Program-made: the position numbers and the translations under genes
Notes under the pieces: generated by a model
What the model was told of the DNA's origin: nothing
Databases searched by the model: none
What the model saw: only the letters and a program-made list of their open reading frames with translations
Virus record (IMG/VR): IMGVR_UViG_3300046747_000551
Span: 1-64,000 of that record
Length of the DNA stretch: 64,000 nt
Source: a virus
Strand: one strand, 5' to 3'
Shown here: positions 8,275-16,066 of the stretch, one piece after another
How positions within the stretch are numbered: the stretch's first letter is position 1
Layout: every line of letters begins with the position of its first letter

Positions 8275-10205
8275 AATTCGAGGTCGTCCACCGCGGTGTC
8301 GAGGTCTTCGAACCGGTTAATCCGGTCGCAGCCGATGTCCCGCTCGTGCGGGTTCCATTCGTCGGACTGGGTCTCAACCGGCTCCACGTCCGTGTCGCCG
8401 GCCATGCTCGGAGTGAACCCGAACCCCTTGCGACAGGCCTGGAGGAAAAGCGTGAAGGCGTCCGCGTTGTCCGGGGACTTGCCGCCGTGCCGCGACTTGT
8501 ATTCCTTCTTGGACTCGACGTGCGACTTCTTGCCCACCATCCGGAACAGCCGGTCCGTCAGCTCGGGATACAGCTCCCCGGAGTCCAGCTCGAACGCGAC
8601 GAACAGATACTTGAACTCCAACCACCGGCGCAGCGCGAACCACAACTCCGAGTTGACGCGGTCGTAGAGTTCCTTGGCGGTGTCCTCGTCTTCGAGGAAC
8701 ACCCGCACGTCCGAGGCGCCCTCGTAGAAGTTCACGCCGATGACCATGGGCGACCACCGCGCGCGCATGTAGTCATAGACGCCCTGGCCGTTGCCGGTCC
8801 GGTCCACCGCGAGGTGCTCCGGCCGAATCTTCAGCGCGCGGCACAGGCGCATGATTTCGTCGCCGACCGCGAAGGTGTCCCCGTTGGCGATGGGGAAAAT
8901 CTTTTCGGCGAGCGCCAGATACTTCGGCGCCTTGTGCCCGTTGCGGTCCGTGAACCAAATAGTCTCGCCCTCGGGGTGCTTCAGACTCGGCCCCAGCTTC
9001 ACGCCGGCGGCGCGACCGAAAAGGCCCTTGCACAGCCGGCACGCGTCGCCGCCTTCGAGCGCGAGGTCCGCCCCCGCCACCGGCGTCGGCGTGTCATACC
9101 AGATGACGCTGCACTTCAGGTTGAGCGTGAGCCCGGTCGGGATGACCGCGAGCGCCACGCCGATGGGCGGGTAGCAGCCGCGCACCATCGTCCAGTAGCC
9201 GGGCGAGTCCAGCCCGCCGGCGTTGGCCACGATTTGCAGCATGCCCTCGTAGGTCTGCATGCCGGGGAAAACTTCGCGCTTCTCCTTGATGTTCTCCGAC
9301 TGCATCGCGTCCAGGCGCACCACGAACCAGCCGCGCGTGGACATCCACTCGAAGTGCAGCTCGGGGTCGAACGAGCCCCAGCCGAAGGTCGGCTCGGTGC
9401 GGATGCCCACGTCGTTGTTCCGGTCGTCGGGGTTGAACGCGCCATAGACCTTCAGCCCGCCGCGCTTCGACGTGTTCGAAAGCAGGTTGTCGATGTCGTG
9501 CCAGAGTCCCTTGGGCAGGTTGCTGATTTCGTCCACGAACACGAACAGCCGCGAGGTCTCACCAAACTCGGGGTGGGCTTCTTTGCGCCGGAAGCGGGCG
9601 ACACCTTGCAGCCGGCCGGCGGCTTTCTTGCCCTGGGGAATCACCACGCCGCTGATGGACCCGCGCCGCTTGCGCAGGTCGAGGCCGATGAACAGCTTTC
9701 CGATTTCGCCCGGGAGCGGGATGGCGGACTCCCGGTGCAGCGTGACTAGGTGCGAAAAAAGGTTGGCCTCAAGATGGTCCTCGCTCGGGCCGAGGACGCG
9801 CACCGAAGTGTATTCGGGGTCGCGCAACCACTCCAGGAAAAACCGAATCGCCATGCTGAACGATTTCGATTGCTTGCCGGCGCCCATGAGGAGACCGAAG
9901 TCGTGCTCGTCAACGGCGGACCAGACGCGCTTGGTGTGGTTGGGTCGGGGGTCGAACTGGTTGGGAGTCCAGAGAAGTTGTGCGGCTTCCTCGAACGCAC
10001 CGTTGGACAGCGCCCAGTGGAGGAGAATGTTGAGGAGTTCAAACGCTTTGGCCTTGGTGTCCACCGACTGCTTGGCGACCGATGGCGTCGTCTGCGCCGC
10101 CCAGGCGCGCACGAGCCGGGCCGCATCGAAAATCTCGCCGGCATGCACCAGCTTCGCGGTCTCGCGAAGCAAACCTTTGGCCGGGTGTGAATCGGGGAGC
10201 GCCAC
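8271..10205 (-). CDS. Terminase large subunit
   Basis: 644 residues from a GTG start. The ATPase part shows GAGKQSKS as Walker A (near residue 108) and LFVFVDEIS as Walker B (near 217). The C-terminal nuclease has acidic GADLAL (near 388), AVDRTGNGQG (near 470) and SPDNADAF (near 592), the RuvC-like metal ligands of packaging nucleases. It powers DNA translocation into the prohead and cuts the concatemer. The start lies 3 nt after the stop of the small membrane gene at 10209. Confidence 0.85.
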   Translation of the reverse strand: MALPDSHPAKGLLRETAKLVHAGEIFDAARLVRAWAAQTTPSVAKQSVDTKAKAFELLNILLHWALSNGAFEEAAQLLWTPNQFDPRPNHTKRVWSAVDEHDFGLLMGAGKQSKSFSMAIRFFLEWLRDPEYTSVRVLGPSEDHLEANLFSHLVTLHRESAIPLPGEIGKLFIGLDLRKRRGSISGVVIPQGKKAAGRLQGVARFRRKEAHPEFGETSRLFVFVDEISNLPKGLWHDIDNLLSNTSKRGGLKVYGAFNPDDRNNDVGIRTEPTFGWGSFDPELHFEWMSTRGWFVVRLDAMQSENIKEKREVFPGMQTYEGMLQIVANAGGLDSPGYWTMVRGCYPPIGVALAVIPTGLTLNLKCSVIWYDTPTPVAGADLALEGGDACRLCKGLFGRAAGVKLGPSLKHPEGETIWFTDRNGHKAPKYLALAEKIFPIANGDTFAVGDEIMRLCRALKIRPEHLAVDRTGNGQGVYDYMRARWSPMVIGVNFYEGASDVRVFLEDEDTAKELYDRVNSELWFALRRWLEFKYLFVAFELDSGELYPELTDRLFRMVGKKSHVESKKEYKSRHGGKSPDNADAFTLFLQACRKGFGFTPSMAGDTDVEPVETQSDEWNPHERDIGCDRINRFEDLDTAVDDLEL

Positions 10206-10208
10206 GGG

Positions 10209-10379
10209 TCACCGGATTTTCTTCAGCGCGCGGGCCAGCCGAAAATAGCAGTGGCCCAGCGCGGCGAGGTAGCCGTTGCGCGGCCGGCGCCGCAGGGCCA
10301 GCCAGACCTCGCCCAGGGCGACGACGGTCGGCATCACCGTGAGGAGGAACCACAGCTTCAGGTTGTCCAACCCGTGCAT
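10209..10379 (-). CDS. Small membrane protein
   Basis: 56 residues, short but well formed: an amphipathic start, one hydrophobic helix (WFLLTVMPTVVALGEVWLAL, about residues 10-29) and a basic tail. The start is preceded by the AT-rich CAATTT seen before several late genes. It lies directly upstream of terminase. A role in lysis (holin-like) is possible but unproven. Confidence 0.5.
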   Translation of the reverse strand: MHGLDNLKLWFLLTVMPTVVALGEVWLALRRRPRNGYLAALGHCYFRLARALKKIR

Positions 10380-10406
10380 AAATTGTGGGGCGCGTTGTTT
10401 AAGCCG

Positions 10407-10658
10407 TTAACGCCGGCTGCCACGAGTGACGGGCTGCGGACGTTGCCCGCTGTCACCATTTACCCGCTGACAGGCCAGCCACTGGGCGCCCCACGCCGGA
10501 ACATTTAGTTGCTCGGCCAAAACGGGCTGTCCTGTCAAATTGGTGGAGACTTTCCTTGGCTGGAATGCGGTGCCCCTGACCGCCTGCCCCGTTACCGAGT
10601 CCTGGGGGCAGGACCTTCGACGACCAGCGTTAGCTGGGGGCTCGGCGAAATTGTTCAT
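10407..10658 (-). CDS. Hypothetical protein
   Basis: 83 residues, rich in Gln, Arg and Pro (TGQAVRGTAF, TGQPVLAEQL). It starts 2 nt after the stop of the Fn3-like gene. Nothing enzymatic is visible. The composition is mildly unlike its neighbours, so coding status is moderately sure. Confidence 0.5.
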   Translation of the reverse strand: MNNFAEPPANAGRRRSCPQDSVTGQAVRGTAFQPRKVSTNLTGQPVLAEQLNVPAWGAQWLACQRVNGDSGQRPQPVTRGSRR

Positions 10659-10660
10659 GG

Positions 10661-10936
10661 TCAGGTAACCGTTACGGTTACAGTTCCCTGTCCCGGTGCG
10701 GAAGGCAGCGTGGGACCCAGGATGACCGGACTGTCCGGACCCAGGCCGACGAAGTTCTCGGCGCGGACCTTCCAGTTGTAAACCGCTGGAGTTGGATTGA
10801 AAATGTCCAGGCTCGCAACGGGCGTGTTGGCCTTGAAGTTGAACGGACCGCCGTTCTGGCTTTCATAGACCTTGTAGTTCGTAACTTGTTCTCCCGCGGG
10901 GTTCGCGGGCCATTCTAAGTGCAACGTGGTTGGCAT
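10661..10936 (-). CDS. Fibronectin type III-like domain protein
   Basis: 91 residues forming a single Fn3-like fold: LHLEWPANPAGE, NYKVYESQNGG, YNWKVRAENFVGLGPDS. This is the W...Y.V....G...V.A.N..G pattern of the family. Fn3 domains often decorate phage capsids or tails and may bind cell-surface sugars. Its own promoter (10945-10973) puts the ATG 8 nt after the -10. Confidence 0.7.
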   Translation of the reverse strand: MPTTLHLEWPANPAGEQVTNYKVYESQNGGPFNFKANTPVASLDIFNPTPAVYNWKVRAENFVGLGPDSPVILGPTLPSAPGQGTVTVTVT

Positions 10937-10941
10937 GTCAC

Positions 10942-11634
10942 CTAAGAAGTGGGCGGTTCCGGCGTTTTGTCAAGCCGCATCACGGTGCTGGAGTGCCAAA
11001 AAGTTTGGCCCGACGGCGCCCGGTGCCCGAGCTGGCGCAGCCGCTCCGCAATGACCTGATATGTCATCCCCCGCCGGCGCAGGTCGCGGATGACGACGAG
11101 GATATGCCGCTCGTCCGCGTTCTCAGCCGGGTCCGGGTTGTCCCCGAACCGCCGCGGCCCGCCGCAGGGCCGGCCGGTCTTCGCCGCCGTGCGCCGCCGG
11201 CCGTCTTGCAGCTTCTTAACAATGACGGCCTTCTCCCACTGCGCCAGCGCGCCGAGCAGTTGCCGCAGCAACACGCGCGTCGGGTCGCCGTCCTTGCAGG
11301 TCAGTTCCTGGCCGGTGTCCGCGGCGAATACCTTGACGTTTTGCTCCTGGCACTTCACGAAAAAAAGTTCCTGGGCCATGAGGTCGCGCGCCACGCGGTC
11401 CGCGCGCTCGACGATGATGGCGCCCACGTCGCAGGCCACCGCGAGTTCCAACATCTCAATGAGCATGAGGCGGTCCTCGAACGCCGCGCCGCCGGACTGT
11501 TGCTCCTCGAACGTGCGCGCGATGGTGAACCCGACGTGGTCCGCATACGCGTGCACCGCGTCGCGCTGGCGCTCCAGCCCGTTCATGTCGAGCTGTTCCT
11601 TGGTGCTGACGCGCAGGTATGCGAAAGTTCTCAT
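10942..11634 (-). CDS. Serine recombinase (resolvase/invertase family)
   Basis: 230 residues. YLRVSTKEQ at the N-terminus carries the catalytic Ser10, and ERADRVARD near residue 78 is the conserved arginine segment of the catalytic domain. The C-terminal 60 residues (MTYQVIAERLRQLG) look like a helix-turn-helix binding domain. This is the size of resolvases and invertases rather than large serine integrases. Its natural target may be the 36-bp inverted repeat at 16067-16236. It overlaps the gene upstream by 4 nt. Confidence 0.85.
   Translation of the reverse strand: MRTFAYLRVSTKEQLDMNGLERQRDAVHAYADHVGFTIARTFEEQQSGGAAFEDRLMLIEMLELAVACDVGAIIVERADRVARDLMAQELFFVKCQEQNVKVFAADTGQELTCKDGDPTRVLLRQLLGALAQWEKAVIVKKLQDGRRRTAAKTGRPCGGPRRFGDNPDPAENADERHILVVIRDLRRRGMTYQVIAERLRQLGHRAPSGQTFWHSSTVMRLDKTPEPPTS
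10945..10973 (-). promoter_or_regulatory. Promoter of Fn3-like gene, leaderless type
   Basis: TTGACA (10968-10973), 17-bp spacer, ACTTCT (10945-10950), 8 nt, ATG at 10936. It overlaps the last codons of the recombinase gene. Confidence 0.6.
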
Positions 11635-11804
11635 GTAGCGGCGGAAATTAAAATAGCCGGCGGGCTTCCGGTAAACACGACAGTCGATTCTACGTCGGTG
11701 ACCCCGGCGGCGGTCCCGACGTTCACCCAGGTCATCACCTGCTCGTGTCCGTGCCCGGCCAGCCGCAGGTCATCCAGCTGCCTTGCAAATTCGTCGAGTG
11801 TCAT
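11631..11804 (-). CDS. Small hypothetical protein
   Basis: 57 residues starting MTLDEFARQLDDL, with HGHEQVMTW in the middle and a hydrophobic C-terminus. It overlaps the genes on both sides by 4 nt, which supports coding. The helix followed by alternating hydrophobic residues recalls small phage proteins of unknown role. Confidence 0.6.
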   Translation of the reverse strand: MTLDEFARQLDDLRLAGHGHEQVMTWVNVGTAAGVTDVESTVVFTGSPPAILISAAT

Positions 11805-11995
11805 TGGAAATGTTCGCTCAGTTTCTTCTCCGGGTCAAGGCCCTGCTCGCGACAAATTTCACGGGCGGAGGTGCTGCCCACGCCGCACAGGTCCATGACC
11901 GCGACCCACGCCGGCGCAATTCGGAAGTTAGTCCCGGCCAGGATGCGGAGCGCGCTTCGCAATAACCACGCGCGGTCGATTTTTTCCAGGGTCAT
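11801..11995 (-). CDS. Small hypothetical protein, HTH-like
   Basis: 64 residues, mainly helical, with VGSTSAREICREQGLDPEKK at the C-terminus, which may form a helix-turn-helix. It overlaps both neighbours by 4 nt in a tight minus-strand operon. Function unknown. Confidence 0.6.
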   Translation of the reverse strand: MTLEKIDRAWLLRSALRILAGTNFRIAPAWVAVMDLCGVGSTSAREICREQGLDPEKKLSEHFQ

Positions 11996-12327
11996 AATTT
12001 TGCGATGTCGTCTAGCTCAGTATTCCACCGCGCCAGCACTCTGTCAAGGTTGTCCGCATCGGCGGCATTCCGAAGCTGGCTACGCAGGTCCGGGAGCTGT
12101 TCCAAAATGGCTTTGGCAAAAGCCCGGTAGCGAAACTCCCGGCGGATGTGCCCCTGCATTTTGTCCGTGAATTTCTTCAGCGCGTCAGAATAGTCGAACT
12201 GCGCGGTGTGGAGGTCCCCCGTCCAAAGGTCCCCCGTCCAAAAATATGGCTTATAGGGTTTCACTGGGCACGCACAAACATACCGCCCGCACGTCGGGCA
12301 ACAGTCATCAAGGGGGTCGCTTCTCAT
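11992..12327 (-). CDS. Cysteine-rich small protein
   Basis: 111 residues with an N-terminal CCPTCGRYVCAC cluster that could bind zinc, a tandem WTGDLWTGDL repeat (from duplicated DNA near 12218-12240) and a helical C-terminus. It overlaps the next gene upstream by 20 nt. Function unknown. Confidence 0.6.
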   Translation of the reverse strand: MRSDPLDDCCPTCGRYVCACPVKPYKPYFWTGDLWTGDLHTAQFDYSDALKKFTDKMQGHIRREFRYRAFAKAILEQLPDLRSQLRNAADADNLDRVLARWNTELDDIAKL

Positions 12328-12697
12328 TCGTCATCTCCCCGTTTCCCCCGTAGGCGTCCCACACGTCCCGCGCATCCGGATAATTCGCAGTGTCCTGAAT
12401 GGCGAGCAGCCGCCGCGATATCTCGCGCGACATGGCCACGCACACCTCCTGCATCCGCGTGATGCGCCGTGTCACTAGCTCACGGGCGTTTATCAGGTGG
12501 TTGATTTCCATGTCGCGAAGAGACACCACCTCGCCGGCCTTGGTGCGCCAGTGCGTGAGATGGGAAACCTTCCCGCTGCCGCCACCACCCCCGCCGCCGA
12601 TGATGTGGACGTGGACCTCCTTCGCGGTCGCGGGCAGGGCGGTGGCCAGCTTGCGCTTGATGCGCCGGCGCAGTTTCTTCTTGGTCGTCTTTTTCAT
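12308..12697 (-). CDS. Basic protein with glycine run
   Basis: 129 residues. The first 20 are Lys/Arg-rich (KKTTKKKLRRRIKRK), followed by [15 protein letters not shown] and a helical charged C-terminal half. The basic head could bind nucleic acid. No family recognised. Confidence 0.6.
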   Translation of the reverse strand: MKKTTKKKLRRRIKRKLATALPATAKEVHVHIIGGGGGGGSGKVSHLTHWRTKAGEVVSLRDMEINHLINARELVTRRITRMQEVCVAMSREISRRLLAIQDTANYPDARDVWDAYGGNGEMTNEKRPP

Positions 12698-12852
12698 CAG
12701 GCCTTTCCCGTCCGGGTTTTCTCGGCGGCGGCGCGGGCTTCCGCGGTGGCCTTGACGGTTTTCTTGCGGGCGTTCGTCGCCTTGGCGAGCTTCCGCTGCT
12801 TGGCGGATTCGATGGCGTTGTTGATTCGTTGGATTGTGGCTAGGTCGTTCAT
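12697..12852 (-). CDS. Short basic helical protein
   Basis: 51 residues from the ATG at 12852, chosen because it overlaps the preceding stop as ATGA. It is almost all Lys, Ala, Arg and Thr in the second half (RKLAKATNARKKTVKATAEA), like small DNA-binding or histone-H1-like tails. Confidence 0.55.
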   Translation of the reverse strand: MNDLATIQRINNAIESAKQRKLAKATNARKKTVKATAEARAAAEKTRTGKA

Positions 12853-13070
12853 AAAATGTTGTTGTAGGGTCCGCTCCACATCGGCGGGGCAGTTTGTTCA
12901 GCCGCGGTCTTCAGCGCCCGGCGAAACATGCGCGCGTGGTGCCGGGCTTCGTCGTTAGTAAACCACGCCGTCCCGATGTCGAACGTCTGGTTGCCGACCT
13001 TGAACCGCACTTGAAAAGTGTCGTCGGAACGGTCGCCGCCAAGGTGAAGAACGTAAACTCGTGGCTTCAT
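12849..13070 (-). CDS. Hypothetical protein
   Basis: 73 residues with a beta-rich start (RVYVLHLGGD, FQVRFKVGNQTFDIGTAWF) and a helical segment NDEARHHARMFRRAL. It overlaps the upstream stop by 1 nt and the downstream start by 4 nt. Unknown function. Confidence 0.65.
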   Translation of the reverse strand: MKPRVYVLHLGGDRSDDTFQVRFKVGNQTFDIGTAWFTNDEARHHARMFRRALKTAAEQTAPPMWSGPYNNIL

Positions 13071-13438
13071 TAGTCCTCGCAGTCGGGCGCCTCGGGCCAG
13101 GAGATTTCCACACCGGTGGCATCACCAAAAGTTTTGCCGACGGCCTTGAAGCCGCGGCCCTCGAAATGCGCAATGACCCGCGCCCGCGCGCCGGCCAGCG
13201 CCTCGGGGTATTCCTGTTCGGGCTTCGTGAGCGAATTGGCGAACACCGACACACTCTTCATCGGCGCGGGCGTGGAGTGCGCCCACATTATCCGCTCGTC
13301 CAAGGCCGCTATCCAGCGCTCCGTGAGGTATTCCGTCCGCTGGACGATGCTCGCCTCGCGGATAGCAGCCTGCCGGCGGAAGCGCTCGCGCATCTGCTCG
13401 ACGGTCGGCGGCGGTGGATTAAATGGTTCGGTCTTCAT
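13070..13438 (-). CDS. Hypothetical protein
   Basis: 122 residues: an N-terminal charged helix (VEQMRERFRRQAAIREASIV) and a C-terminal strand-rich part ending ISWPEAPDCED. Preceded by a promoter at 13450-13478 whose -10 ends 11 nt before the ATG. No family recognised. Confidence 0.65.
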   Translation of the reverse strand: MKTEPFNPPPPTVEQMRERFRRQAAIREASIVQRTEYLTERWIAALDERIMWAHSTPAPMKSVSVFANSLTKPEQEYPEALAGARARVIAHFEGRGFKAVGKTFGDATGVEISWPEAPDCED

Positions 13439-13647
13439 ATTCTATCCTTACCAGTGCCATAGATTGGCGGGATGTCAAGGGTTGCTCGATGGTTTGAGAT
13501 GAATTGTGCGATTTGGTCCGCGGTGCCCGTAACGATGATTTCCGAGCCGACGCGGTCGATGATGGTGAGCCCGGCGTCCGTCAACTCGGAAATGAGCGCG
13601 GTGGCCCGGGCTTCGTGGCCGGCGTAAACGTGATAGTGGTTGTTCAT
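13435..13647 (-). CDS. Small hypothetical protein
   Basis: 70 residues from the ATG at 13647. The promoter -10 (13657-13662) lies 9 nt before this start, which decides it over the longer frame to 13758. The sequence (HYHVYAGHEARATALISELTDAGLTIIDRVG) looks like a small alpha/beta fold of the ACT or ferredoxin-like kind, without a firm match. Confidence 0.65.
   Translation of the reverse strand: MNNHYHVYAGHEARATALISELTDAGLTIIDRVGSEIIVTGTADQIAQFISNHRATLDIPPIYGTGKDRI
13450..13478 (-). promoter_or_regulatory. Promoter, leaderless type
   Basis: TTGACA (13473-13478), 17-bp spacer, ACTGGT (13450-13455), then AAGGATAGAAT and ATG at 13438. The sequence after the -10 resembles the GGGATAGGTAGA block of the replication-arm promoters. 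Confidence 0.6.
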
Positions 13648-13655
13648 ATCGTCCT

Positions 13656-13880
13656 CTACAGTGCCAGATTCCCCGCCGTTGTCAAGCCCCAGCGCAGCTC
13701 CCCATCCAACCAAAAAGCGGTGAAGGGTTCGCTGGTCATGTGAGAACCGTCCACCCACAAGTCCTGGACATAGACTTGCCGCTCGACCACGGGCCTGGGC
13801 ATCAGGTCCTCCGCAGGGCGGTTACAGGCGAACCGCAGCGGCCCGCAGTGCTCCAGTTCCTCTCGGGTGTAGGGTTTCAC
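13656..13880 (-). CDS. Small hypothetical protein
   Basis: 74 residues from a GTG at 13880 that overlaps the preceding stop (GTGA). It reads VKPYTREELEHCGP, VYVQDLWVDG and WLDGELRWGL, a compact beta-rich protein. The frame remains open upstream, but that part lies within the papain-like gene. Confidence 0.6.
   Translation of the reverse strand: MKPYTREELEHCGPLRFACNRPAEDLMPRPVVERQVYVQDLWVDGSHMTSEPFTAFWLDGELRWGLTTAGNLAL
13657..13685 (-). promoter_or_regulatory. Promoter, leaderless type
   Basis: TTGACA (13680-13685), 17-bp spacer, ACTGTA (13657-13662), 9 nt, ATG at 13647. It lies over the end of the upstream gene. Confidence 0.6.
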
Positions 13881-14377
13881 GCGGGGCAGGTCAAAAGGTT
13901 GGTGGTGCGGACGGGCACGACCTTCCAGGCCTTGAAAACCCGGCGCCGCCGGCCGGGCGCTTTCTTCGCGGGCATCGGCACGCGGACCTGATTGTCCACG
14001 AAGGTGCGCCCGTGGACCACGACGTAGTGGCGGGTCACGTTCACGATGACCGGCGCCGCGGCGATGTCCTTGCGGTGCTCCCGCAAAAAGCGGGCGAGGG
14101 TCGGAACCGGGTTCTGGATACGCAGGGGTATTCCCCATTGCGTTTCGTAGCGGTGGTCTTCCGTCCAGCTGTAGATTAGCTCTAGCTTGAACCCAAGCTC
14201 GTTGGCCACGTGCCCGAGCACGAGGTTCGTCACGCCTTTGACCCGGCGCTTGCCGGTGCGGGCGAGGATGTGTTTGTGGATGACGCTGGTGGGCTGCCCG
14301 GTCGTGATGGACAGCGCCGCCGGCCCGCACCAGAGGGTGCCCGGCAGGTCGTGTTTGATTGGGTGTAGTTTACTCAT
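13877..14377 (-). CDS. Papain-like/C39-like cysteine peptidase fold protein
   Basis: 166 residues from the ATG at 14377, which overlaps the preceding stop by 4 nt. It carries LWCGPAALS (candidate catalytic Cys near residue 17) and RHYVVVHG followed by FVDN (candidate His and Asn/Asp), in the order of papain-like enzymes. It is a paralogue of the product of 26468-26905 on the other strand. It may cleave a peptide or isopeptide bond; the target is unknown. Confidence 0.65.
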   Translation of the reverse strand: MSKLHPIKHDLPGTLWCGPAALSITTGQPTSVIHKHILARTGKRRVKGVTNLVLGHVANELGFKLELIYSWTEDHRYETQWGIPLRIQNPVPTLARFLREHRKDIAAAPVIVNVTRHYVVVHGRTFVDNQVRVPMPAKKAPGRRRRVFKAWKVVPVRTTNLLTCPA

Positions 14378-14595
14378 TGTGGATTGATGATTGGGGCCGT
14401 CCCATAGGGGAACACGAAATACATCTCGCGGCCCACGAAGTCGTTCAACGACTTGGGGGCTGGGGTGGTGTAAAAATAGCGGGTGAGCCCCACGTCGAAA
14501 AAGTAGAGCGGCATGCCCGGCGCCGCCAGCATGTCGAGCATCATCCGCCGGGTCAGCAGCTGCCGGCCGGGGGCTTTGGGATGTTCGTCGTGCAT
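14374..14595 (-). CDS. Small hypothetical protein
   Basis: 73 residues. The ATG at 14595 is preferred to a GTG at 14613 because the latter lies inside the spacer of the promoter 14604-14632. The centre is hydrophobic and aromatic (MPLYFFDVGLTRYFYTTPAP, MYFVFPYGTAP). Function unknown. Confidence 0.6.
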   Translation of the reverse strand: MHDEHPKAPGRQLLTRRMMLDMLAAPGMPLYFFDVGLTRYFYTTPAPKSLNDFVGREMYFVFPYGTAPIINPQ

Positions 14596-14603
14596 CACCC
14601 CGT

Positions 14604-14632
14604 AACTTCGCACACGGACCTCGGGCTGTCAA
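14604..14632 (-). promoter_or_regulatory. Promoter, leaderless type
   Basis: TTGACA (14627-14632), 17-bp spacer, GAAGTT (14604-14609), 8 nt, ATG at 14595. It overlaps the stop of the upstream gene and decides the downstream start. Confidence 0.55.
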
Positions 14633-14820
14633 GCCGAGGACTTCGAAATCACGTCCCAGGCCGGCCAGTAAAAGCCGTGCGCCTGATAGACGAGCCCCTT
14701 GCCAAGTAACTCGACCAACGCACTGGGGTCTTTGACCTTGGTGACGGGGAGCGGCTCGCCCAGCATCACGGCTTGGAGTTGCTCCAGTTCGGGGTCCGAG
14801 AGCCGGTCACGAAGTTTCAT
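14629..14820 (-). CDS. Small hypothetical protein
   Basis: 63 residues: helical N-terminus (LRDRLSDPELEQLQAVMLG), then a short winged-helix-like stretch (DPSALVELLGKGLVYQAHGFYW). It could be a small DNA-binding protein; no family match. Confidence 0.6.
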   Translation of the reverse strand: MKLRDRLSDPELEQLQAVMLGEPLPVTKVKDPSALVELLGKGLVYQAHGFYWPAWDVISKSSA

Positions 14821-15171
14821 GGTGTGTCAAAAAGTCGCGCGCGAGGATTTTCCTCAAATCGCGCTCGGTTGTCTGAGCGCCGCCGGCCGGCCCCGCCTCC
14901 CCCCGTGCCGGCACCCCGACTTCGCGCCGCGGGCTGGCACGATTCTTGCTTTAGCACGCAAGCCCTTGGACCGCAGCACATTGACCGAGTGTCTAGGACC
15001 TGGGCACGGGGACCGAGGGGCTCGGCAATAAGTGCCGAGTGACCCGGTTCGTGTCCCGTTGCGAGTCTAGGCCGTTGCAGAGCAGCTAAGGTGCTGAGGG
15101 CCAAGGACCTCCAGGCCGCGCTTCGGAGGGATTGGCGGGTCGTCCCAATATCGGGACAAGTGAGTGAGCAC
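14821..15171 (-). other. Non-coding segment with hairpins, between packaging-side genes
   Basis: About 350 nt without a convincing gene, unusual in this compact genome. A 121-codon frame on the minus strand is low-complexity and looks non-coding. The segment holds a perfect hairpin CTCGGCA-ATAAG-TGCCGAG (about 15030-15048), a palindrome GAGGATTTTCCTC near 14847 and a sigma-54-like site at 14935. It lies just downstream of the possible small terminase gene, so a packaging site or a small RNA is conceivable. Confidence 0.4.
14935..14950 (+). promoter_or_regulatory. Sigma-54-like promoter match
   Basis: TGGCAC-GATTC-TTGCT has the -24 GG and -12 GC separated by 10 bp, the strict sigma-54 geometry, on the plus strand. 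No plus-strand gene follows before 16272, so it would drive an RNA antisense to the minus genes. A single motif match; it may be chance. Confidence 0.3.
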
Positions 15172-15825
15172 TTACTTACCATGCGTTGGCGGGGTCGGGT
15201 CGGGCGGCGCGACCTCGGTTCGCTCAGCCGGGGCTACAGGGGCGACAGCTTGGCACACGGCATCGGCCAACTCCCGCACAATCTGGTCCGCGGGCTTGGT
15301 CGCCGTGCCGACCGAGTTAAGTGATTGGATGACAGCAGCATGCAACGCAGACACATTCATCTGGTCTGGCTCGTCGTCGCGCTTCGTGCGCTCGCCAACG
15401 GTGTCACCAAGTGCGGCGTAACACATTGCGCTGGCCTTCTCTGCCGCCGCGGCGAGGTCCACAAAATAGCGGGCCGAGAGGATTCTGGCACCGTTCTTGC
15501 CTACGTTCGACACTTGGTCGCAAATCTCCTCGGGCGACATGCCCTCAAAGCGACGGATGACGCTGTCCAGGAGCGTGCGAATGCGGTGGCCTTGCACGAA
15601 TGCAAGCGCCTTGTTCTGAGCACGTTCGAAATCTCCAGGCTTGCCAGAAGTGGACAAAAGGGTGACGCGCTGAATCTTCGCCTGCCAGCCCTCGGCATCG
15701 GCCAGGGCTTGAACGACCGCCGGCTCCAAATTCAGCGCCTCGGCGGTGCGTGCGACGTCGCCGCACAGTGCCACGTAGGTGAGCAGAATCTGCGAGACGT
15801 CTAACTTGTTCTTGTTGAGCAACAT
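15172..15825 (-). CDS. Helix-turn-helix protein, possible small terminase subunit
   Basis: 217 residues. The N-terminal 50 (TYVALCGDVARTAEALNLEP) read as a helix-turn-helix of the kind found in terminase small subunits. The centre is helical and charged and the last 30 residues are Pro/Ala-rich. It is the second gene of the leftward packaging arm, where a DNA-recognition subunit would be expected. The terminase call is inference. Confidence 0.5.
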   Translation of the reverse strand: MLLNKNKLDVSQILLTYVALCGDVARTAEALNLEPAVVQALADAEGWQAKIQRVTLLSTSGKPGDFERAQNKALAFVQGHRIRTLLDSVIRRFEGMSPEEICDQVSNVGKNGARILSARYFVDLAAAAEKASAMCYAALGDTVGERTKRDDEPDQMNVSALHAAVIQSLNSVGTATKPADQIVRELADAVCQAVAPVAPAERTEVAPPDPTPPTHGK

Positions 15826-15828
15826 AGG

Positions 15829-15990
15829 TTAGCTGCCGAGGGGTTTCTTCGCGCGGTCGGTCGCATGCACGCGCCACCACTGCTCCCGTTTTTGTTTTCG
15901 GATGAGTTTCTTCGCCTCGGTGTGCAACTTCTGTGCCGCGTGAGGCGCCGCCTTGAAAAGTTCCCGTTCGATGTCTTTGGGGTCTTGCAT
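15829..15990 (-). CDS. Small basic protein, first gene of leftward arm
   Basis: 53 residues, strongly helical and basic (HTEAKKLIRKQKREQWWRVH). It starts 9 nt after the promoter -10 at 16000-16005 and ends 3 nt before the next start. It may bind nucleic acid; function unknown. Confidence 0.6.
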   Translation of the reverse strand: MQDPKDIERELFKAAPHAAQKLHTEAKKLIRKQKREQWWRVHATDRAKKPLGS

Positions 15991-15999
15991 GTCCGTTTA

Positions 16000-16028
16000 A
16001 GAGGTGCGGCCCAGGCGCGAAATGTCAA
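16000..16028 (-). promoter_or_regulatory. Leftward-arm promoter
   Basis: TTGACA (16023-16028), 17-bp spacer, ACCTCT (16000-16005), then TAAACGGAC and ATG at 15990. It lies outside the inverted repeat. Confidence 0.6.
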
Positions 16029-16066
16029 GGCATGCACTTTGCACGCCTGAAAAGGTAGCCGTGAGG

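Noticed and set aside
12040-12070. TTGACA on the minus strand
   Set aside because: It lies within the coding sequence of 11992-12327 with no start codon at the right distance.
14817-15182. 121-codon minus-strand frame
   Set aside because: Low-complexity Arg/Ser/Ala sequence, no motif, covers hairpins; treated as non-coding.
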